A stretch of 64,000 bases of DNA, taken from the NCBI GenBank assembly GCA_029717555.1, contig JAMDHS010000047.1, positions 62,001-126,000 on the forward strand, read 5' to 3'. Positions 58,038-64,000 of this stretch are shown one piece after another (position 1 is the first letter of the stretch; every line of letters begins with the position of its first letter). Source of the DNA: Peribolospora baueri (lineage: Eukaryota; Basidiomycota; Peribolosporomycetes; Peribolosporales; Peribolosporaceae). The notes beneath the pieces were generated by a model. It made no database searches and was not told where the DNA came from. It saw nothing but the letters and a program-made list of their open reading frames with translations. The translations under genes and the position numbers were made by a program.

Positions 58038-60621
58038 ATGGACGCACACGTGCCGGCGCAGTCCGCTCCCGTCTCTCGGGACGTCTCTCAGGCTTACTTG
58101 CCAGGGCCCTTTCCCCTATCTCATTCCGCCCATGGAACGCCCACTCACTCGCCTGTCAACTCGAGGCCGGGCACGCCCACCGGATCTCGGCCGGGCGAGG
58201 TCGACGGTCAGAAGCACCACAAGGGGCCAGCGTACTCTCTCTCGCACACCAGGTTCGCTCCCCAGGCCAGCGCCGTGGAAGAGACTCGCCATAGGACCCA
58301 CCAGGGCCCGCTCTTCGGCCTCGCCCACGCCCTGCCTTCCAAGGAGCAGCAGGAGAAATACTATCAAGAAAAGACGGCACGGAAGAAGGGGCACACGCCG
58401 ACGTCCACCGCTCCTCCTTCCCGCCGCAATTCGCTCGAGATGTCGCCCACTACTTCGGTCAATGCGAACCAGCCGCAGTTCCTGATGGTCACTACGGAGC
58501 AACTGAAGGAGCTGGTAAGGGAGACGAAGAGGGCGGAGGAGAAGAAGGAGGAGGAAGAAGAGCAGGAGAAACAGGCTGACGAACCTTTGACGGAAACGGC
58601 GGCGGCGGTGGGTGGAAGAGGAGGAGAGAACGCTCAGCCCGAGGCGGGCATTCGCCGCTCGGACGGGACGAGTTACGGGACAGACTCGCTCTACGTCAGC
58701 AGTGACAAGGCCGGAGCTCACCCCAAGGCGGAGCACGAGCCCGCGGAGCATAGAGAGGTGGCCACCATCGACCCCGGCCTGATTGAGAGGAACGGGGAGG
58801 TCGTCGACGAGTTCCCCAACCCTTGGGCCAAGATCCGATATGTGAGTGACGTCCCCCACGTTCGAGATTTCTGTGTGTTTGGACCGAGGAGAGCAGACGG
58901 CATCGACTGGGACTCATTCGATCCCTCTTTCGTTCATCATGTCCGGCACACACACGTCCACCTATAGCACCTTCGCGAGCCGTTCGCAGAGTTCCTCGGC
59001 ACCTGTCTCCTTATCATGTTCGGCAACGGGTCAGTTCCGCCCTACCCCTTCCGTCGTATCAGTCAGTCTTCTCAGTTTCCACCCCAATCTTCTGACATGC
59101 ATCACCGTTCTTTCCGTCGTCACGGCCTTCAGCGTCAACTGCCAGGTCATCCTTTCCGGCGACAGCCAGACGCAGCTGTACGGTGCTGGCGCAAAGGGAC
59201 AGTATCTGAGCATCAGCTTCGGTGAGTGTCGTCGACGTTGCCCCCATCGCGTCTGGGTGCGCTCCTGTTTTCATGTGCTCACAGGGCTTGATATCGTATC
59301 CCCTTTTTTCGGCGGGAAGGGTGGGGCATCGGTGTGGCCATGGGTGTCTGGGTTGCAGGTGGCATTTCCGGAGGCATGATCAACCCTGCTGTGAGTTGGC
59401 CTGACCGGTGAACGTGTGCTGGCATGCCTGTGGGGGCAAACCGGACGCAGATAGCTCACTAAACGTTTTGCTTCGCTTTGCCCCCTTGACGTCCCAGGTT
59501 ACCATCTCTTTGGCGACGTTCCGAGGTTTTCCATGGAAGAAGGTGCCCATCTACATCCTTGCTCAGCTCCTTGGCGCGTTCACGGGTGCCATCCTCACCT
59601 ACGCCAACTACAAAAACGCCATCGACCTTTACGAGTGAGTTTCACATTCATCACCGTCCTTTCCGACCACCGCTCATCGTCTTCGGTCGCCGCTCCCTTC
59701 CTCCAACGACAGAGGCGGTCCGAACATACGCACGATCGAGAAGACGGCCGCGCTGTTCTCCACCTACCCTGCCAAGTTCCTCGAGGCGCCCCACTCACGG
59801 ATATCATGCTTCATCTCCGAGTTTATCGCCACCGCCGTGCTCCTCATCGTCATCTTGGCCATCGGCGATAGCAAGTGAGTTCGAGTGTCTGACGTGAAGC
59901 GCCGGCGGGTCGATTGGCGTGCGCACATCATCTCTGATCCTAATTCTTTTCACCGCCCCCTTCCTCCTGGCGGCCGTCGCTTCTGTAGCAACACCCCGCC
60001 CGTTGAAGGTATGAACCCGCTCGCACTTCTCTGGCTCATCGTCGGCATCGGCGCTTGCATCGGCTGGCAGACCGCGTACGCCGTCAACCCGGCGAGGGAC
60101 ATCGGACCTCGATTCAGTGAGTTGTCTTTACGTCGCCGGCGCCGGCCTTAGGCGATTGACTTGAGCGGCCGCGCTGACCTTGAACGGACGGCATTCCTTT
60201 TCTTCCTCCCTTGCTCTCTCTTTTTTTTTTTTTTTTTTTTGCATTTGTCTTTCAGTGACGTGGCTCGTCGGTTACGGAAGCGACGTGTGGACGTACTTGG
60301 ACTGGTACTGGCTGTGGGTCCCCACGCTTGCGACGATCACGTGAGTCGAAGACGTCCTGCCCGGTTGGTCTCGAACGAACGAACGAACACATTGCTCAGC
60401 GTTCGTCCCGCCTTTTTTCCGAAACCAGCGGCGGCCTGTTCGGAGCTTTCATCTACGACCTCCTCATCTACGAGGGTGGCGAGTCGCCGCTGAACAAAAA
60501 GTGGCGCTTCTCCGACATCCGCTTCGGTCGCGGCTCCAAGGACAAGCTGCCGGCTGGCGTGATGTCCAAGGGCCCGGGCGCCGTCGTGGAGGCGAGCGAC
60601 ATGCCGTTGAAGATCGCATGA
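58038..60621 (+). CDS. Aquaglyceroporin (MIP family glycerol/water channel)
   Basis: Nine exons: 58038-58841, 58968-59029, 59133-59221, 59320-59390, 59498-59634, 59713-59874, 59989-60116, 60256-60340, 60429-60621; 576 residues. The first exon is a hydrophilic extension of about 265 residues (Pro/Ser-rich, then a Lys/Glu coiled region). The channel follows: [39 protein letters not shown], first pore motif INPAVT, and second pore motif [10 protein letters not shown]. The Asp after NPAR marks glycerol-conducting members rather than strict water channels. Six membrane helices and two half-helices are accounted for. It should move glycerol and water across the plasma membrane. The long N-terminus resembles the regulatory extension of yeast Fps1 in position only. 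A mechanosensitive channel gene follows on the same strand. Confidence 0.95.
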
Positions 60622-61892
60622 TGGCTTCCCACCCGACCCACCCACCCACCTACCGTTGTGTTCTTCTTCATACGCCTTGCGTGAAACGCTCCCATCCGGC
60701 GATGGCGATGGCGATGGCGCTCGACTCGACTCGTTTCTCTCTCCTCGAGTCAACGGATTTCGATGGTCAATACGCGCTTCTGTGCGCCCCTGTCTGTTCT
60801 GTTTTCTCTTCTTGCCGTGCTTTGCTCGCCTTGCTTTGCTTTACTTGCCCTGCTCGCTTGGATGTGCCGAGCGTACCTACCTACCTGTATGGAACAGTTG
60901 GCCTGAGTGGCTGGAGACGACGACGACGTGTCTCCATCACCGTACGCGAATCGATCACCACTCCGGTTCGCGATGAGGATCGCCGACTATCTCGTCGCGG
61001 ATGGATAGTCCACGGGGGCGGTACGTATCATGGACGAGATGCGAAAGAAAGGGACGATGGAAAAGGGAAAGCGACAGAAAGGAGGCAGGAGGGAAGGGAA
61101 GGTGAGGAGGAGCGGCGGAACGAAGAAGCCGAACGAGGCCGGAGCGGTGGCCCCATTTGCTCTTGAGGTTCCCCCCCTTCTGCTCGTCCACCTTGAGGTT
61201 CGCTTTCGTTCGATCCCGCTCCTCGTCTAAACGGACCGGGCGTGGTGAGATAAAAAGACCAAAGACCAAAGGCCGAGTCGAATCGCCTGCCCTGCGCTCT
61301 GTCTGTCGGGTGGAGAGAAGAAGAATAGACGGTCGGCGGCGGGCGTGGGCGTCTTCTGCCCGTCTGTCTGGCCAGCGTTCTTCTTATACCAATGTCTCGT
61401 CGTCCTCGTCGGCGTCCACCTCGGCCCTCCGCTCGCCCTTCATTCGTCCTTCCATCCATTCATCCATTCTTCCATTCGTCTCTGTTTCTGCTCTTTTCTT
61501 CTCTTCTCTTCTCTTTACCGCGGGCGCTCCTTTCTTGTGCCTTTTGCAAAAGTGGGCGGTGTCGCTGAGGGGGACGACGGATGGATCGATTGATTGATTT
61601 CCGAGGGACCGGCGGCGCCTTTCTTGGCAGGTCCACGGCTCCATCCATCATCGACCCCCCGTCAATCGACGTGCTGCCTGCCGCCTTCTCCGCCACCGAC
61701 ACGGCGTCCCGGGAACAAGGACAGGACGGACAAGAGAGGAGCGAGCTGGCCGTCCGAGTGCTCGCTCTCACTGCTCTGCTCACCGACTGACTCTGGTTGT
61801 CTCCAAGCCAAGCCACAGACAGCGCAGCGCAGCGGGCACAGCTTCCTTCTTGGCGCCGCTCTGCTCCTTCGACGACGACGACGACGACGACG
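60622..61892. promoter_or_regulatory. Spacer and promoter of the mechanosensitive channel gene
   Basis: 1.27 kb without a gene. CT-rich and (CATT/CCAT)n runs near 61440-61480; a (GAC)n run at 61870-61892 directly before the ATG, so in the 5' leader. Confidence 0.5.
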
Positions 61893-64000
61893 ATGAGCCG
61901 CATGAGCCGGCAGGAACAGACAGACGGCCCTTTTCTGCCGTCCTCCTCCTCCGCCACCAGTCGTCATGTTACTGCCAAGCCCCCGCCGGGAGCAGGAGCG
62001 ATGATGGACGAGGGCGATGACAACGACGGCGGACCCCAGAACGGCGCCGGCCACCCTCGCACAGAGCCCGCTTCCTCTTCTAGCATCCACCAGGGCAACC
62101 TTCCTTCCACCTCGACTCCTTCGACCACCTCGACCTCGACCTCGCTCTCGCCCTCGCCCTCCGTCCCCGTCTCCATCCCCCACTCGCCGCCTCGCGCAGC
62201 TCATCCCTCCCCCCGCTCCCACCCCAGCGTCACCTTCTTCTCCAGCACATCCTCGTCCGCCGCTGGGCCCTCCCGCTCGCGTCACATCGACCGCGACGGC
62301 AGTCTGCCCAGCATGCCGCCCGCCCACTTTCCCCATCCCCACCGCATGGACGACATGCGCCACGGCGCAGACGAATACTTCCTTGGCGGTACAGACGTGC
62401 TCGACATGCAGCCAACCGCCCTCCAGCAAGCCGACCGGGACGGCGATGCGGACGGCAACTGGCATGATCATCAGGCCACCCTCGTCGGAAGAGCCTATGC
62501 CAATACCAACGGCAAGAATAGGAAGCTGGCTTCCGTCGGTGAGTAGTCGCCCGTCGGCTTTGGCGTTCGCGTCCTGTACCCCCGCCCCGCCGCCTTCGGA
62601 CGAAGAACCCTCGGGTTGTCTGTGCGCTATAGGTCTCCATGGCCATCGTCCGCGCTCACGCCCATCTTCTTCCCTTTGCTCCCGTCCCGCCACTCTCTAT
62701 CACTATCACCGCAGAACCCGTCATGCTAGAGGAAGACCCCCTCCGCGCCCCTCACCCTCCCTTCATCGACGAGGACGGCGGCCGCGCCTCGCTCGAGTCT
62801 GCCGCCTCCAGCGCCACCGACGAGTCCGACTTTGACTGGGAGGCAGAGGACGAGACATCGTCCCACATCGGTGCCGCCGAAGGGTCCAGGCGCGCCAAGC
62901 GCCTCCGCAAGGTCTACCTGTCCTGTCTCCGTCTCGCCCGGCCCGTGCGCATCTTGCTCGTTGGCTTGTTCGGCACGGCCTTCTGCATAGTGCCCACCAT
63001 CGTCGTCGTCGTCTGCTTCCCCGACAACCCCGCCCGCGCGCAGGTCGAAGCTTGGTCGATCTGGATCTCCATCGTCTTCGCTGCCGCCTGCGGTACCCTT
63101 CTCTTCGTCGACCTCGTCCCGGACCTCGCCCTTCGCCTGTGCCACTGGGTGTATGGAAAGGTGCCGGAGTACTTCAAGACCTGGGTCGAGCTGTTCATGG
63201 CCGTCCGGAACTGGGTCCAGCTCACGCTCATCGTCACCTGGGCGTGGATATCGTTGAGCGGCACCACCAGCGTGGCCCTCCGCAACCAGCCCACGCCCCA
63301 CTATTTTCACTACGTGAACGAGGTCCTTCAGGCCCTCTTCGGCACTTCTATCGTCCTCCTCGCCGAGAAGACGCTCCTCCGCGTCATCGCCATCAATTTC
63401 CACCGTACCGCCGTCAAGGATCGCTTGGATCAGAACGCAAAGGCTCTCCGCGCCCTCGACAAGCTTCACGAGGTCAAGTTCATCGCCAAGAAGAGGAACG
63501 CCGGGAACCGGAGGAGCGGGTTTTGGCCGGCCGCCGCCACCCCTGGCACCAGTCGACCCAACACGCCCGGCGCCGGCGTTGGCGTCTTTTGGGGCTCTTC
63601 CGACGCTGGAGCAGGCACTTCGGCTTCCAGAGCCCAGCAGGGCCAGCAGCAGCGCCCTGGGACGCACCTCCGCCAGAGGAGCAAGAGCGATTTCGAGGAA
63701 GTCAAGCTCAGTCCGCCCCAGAGTCAGTCCGTCAGTCGGTCCAACGTGAGTGCTCGGCATAAAAAATTGCGGACGTGGGTGAGCGTGTGGATGCGAATAA
63801 GCTGACGGTTGATTCTTGACCTTTGGAATGCTTCAGTCGTCGCACCATCATCACCACCACCATGTCCACGGTTTTCACCATGGCCACCACCACCAGCACC
63901 CACACCACGACCAACACCACGAAAAGAAAAAGAAGGTACCGGCACCGGTCCACCTGGCCTCCAAGGCGGCCAACAACATCGCCGACGCGCTCGCCGCGGC
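61893..64000 (+). CDS. Fungal MscS-type mechanosensitive channel (Msy1/2-like), 5' part, cut by window edge
   Basis: Exons seen: 61893-62538, 62715-63745, and from 63837 beyond the window end; about 613 residues present. An amino-terminal disordered Ser/Pro/His-rich region of about 280 residues is followed by membrane helices (VRILLVGLFGTAFCIVPTIV, WISIVFAAACGTLLFVDLVP, VQLTLIVTWAWISL, ALFGTSIVLLAEKTLLRVIA) and the conserved INFHRTAVKDRLDQN stretch that precedes the pore in fungal EF-hand MscS proteins. The third exon opens with a histidine-rich run and a Lys cluster (EKKKKVPAPVHLASKAANN). The pore helix, beta-domain and any EF hand are outside the window, so the family call is from the membrane block and remains to be confirmed. 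Such channels sit in the ER or plasma membrane and open on hypo-osmotic shock. Confidence 0.78.

Noticed and set aside
62726-63760. 344-codon open frame on minus
   Set aside because: Exact antisense of the mechanosensitive channel exon 2, whose plus frame shows membrane helices.

Overview
The window looks like nuclear DNA of a GC-rich, intron-dense basidiomycete fungus. A basidiomycetous yeast or dimorphic fungus is likely; a Pucciniomycotina-like lineage is my guess and is not proven. Reasons: nearly every gene is cut by many short introns (about 50-130 bases, GTGAGT...CAG); promoters are CT-rich; and the gene content is typically fungal (chitin synthase, fungalysin, Zn2Cys6 regulator, Kre9/Knh-like GPI protein, fungal MscS-type channel). 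I rebuilt the exon structures by hand. For 15 of the 17 genes the joined exons give a length divisible by three. The other two are the regulator at 11-14.8 kb, where one splice junction is open, and the right-edge channel gene, which is cut off.

Layout. 1-224: hairpin (foldback/MITE-like) repeat. 1.5-10.8 kb: three co-directional metabolic genes, namely a type I Baeyer-Villiger/flavin monooxygenase, a very-long-chain acyl-CoA synthetase (FAT1/FATP type) and an alanine-glyoxylate-type aminotransferase. They are followed tail to tail by a Zn2Cys6 transcription factor (11.1-14.8 kb, minus). 16.1-17.4 kb: RWD/DUF1115 protein (plus). 17.8-20.8 kb: secreted M36 fungalysin (minus). 21.6-28.3 kb: chitin synthase with 24 exons and a proline-rich extension of about 630 residues (minus). 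29.3-29.6 kb: relics of two retroelement families. 30.1-32.9 kb: DHA1-type MFS drug transporter (minus), divergent from a tail-anchored CS-domain protein (34.5-37.2 kb, plus). 37.6-39.4 kb: nitronate monooxygenase (minus). 39.58-39.81 kb: AT-rich island foreign to its surroundings. 40.9-41.9 kb: GPI-anchored wall protein (minus). 43.7-46.3 kb: MutY adenine glycosylase (plus). 46.39-47.57 kb: DNA element with perfect 31-bp terminal inverted repeats, wedged between mutY and the next gene. 47.8-49.5 kb: AHA1 Hsp90 co-chaperone. 50.6-53.6 kb: sugar transporter with 16 exons. 54.2-54.7 kb: small basic coiled-coil protein (minus). 54.7-58.0 kb: gene-poor stretch with small repeats. 58.0-60.6 kb: aquaglyceroporin. 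61.9 kb to the right edge: MscS-type mechanosensitive channel, cut by the window.

How the genes work together. Most are independent housekeeping or wall/transport genes. Two neighbourhoods may be functional: the monooxygenase / acyl-CoA synthetase / aminotransferase / regulator block, and the side-by-side glycerol channel and mechanosensitive channel, both of which belong to osmotic stress handling. I found no CRISPR array, rRNA or tRNA gene.
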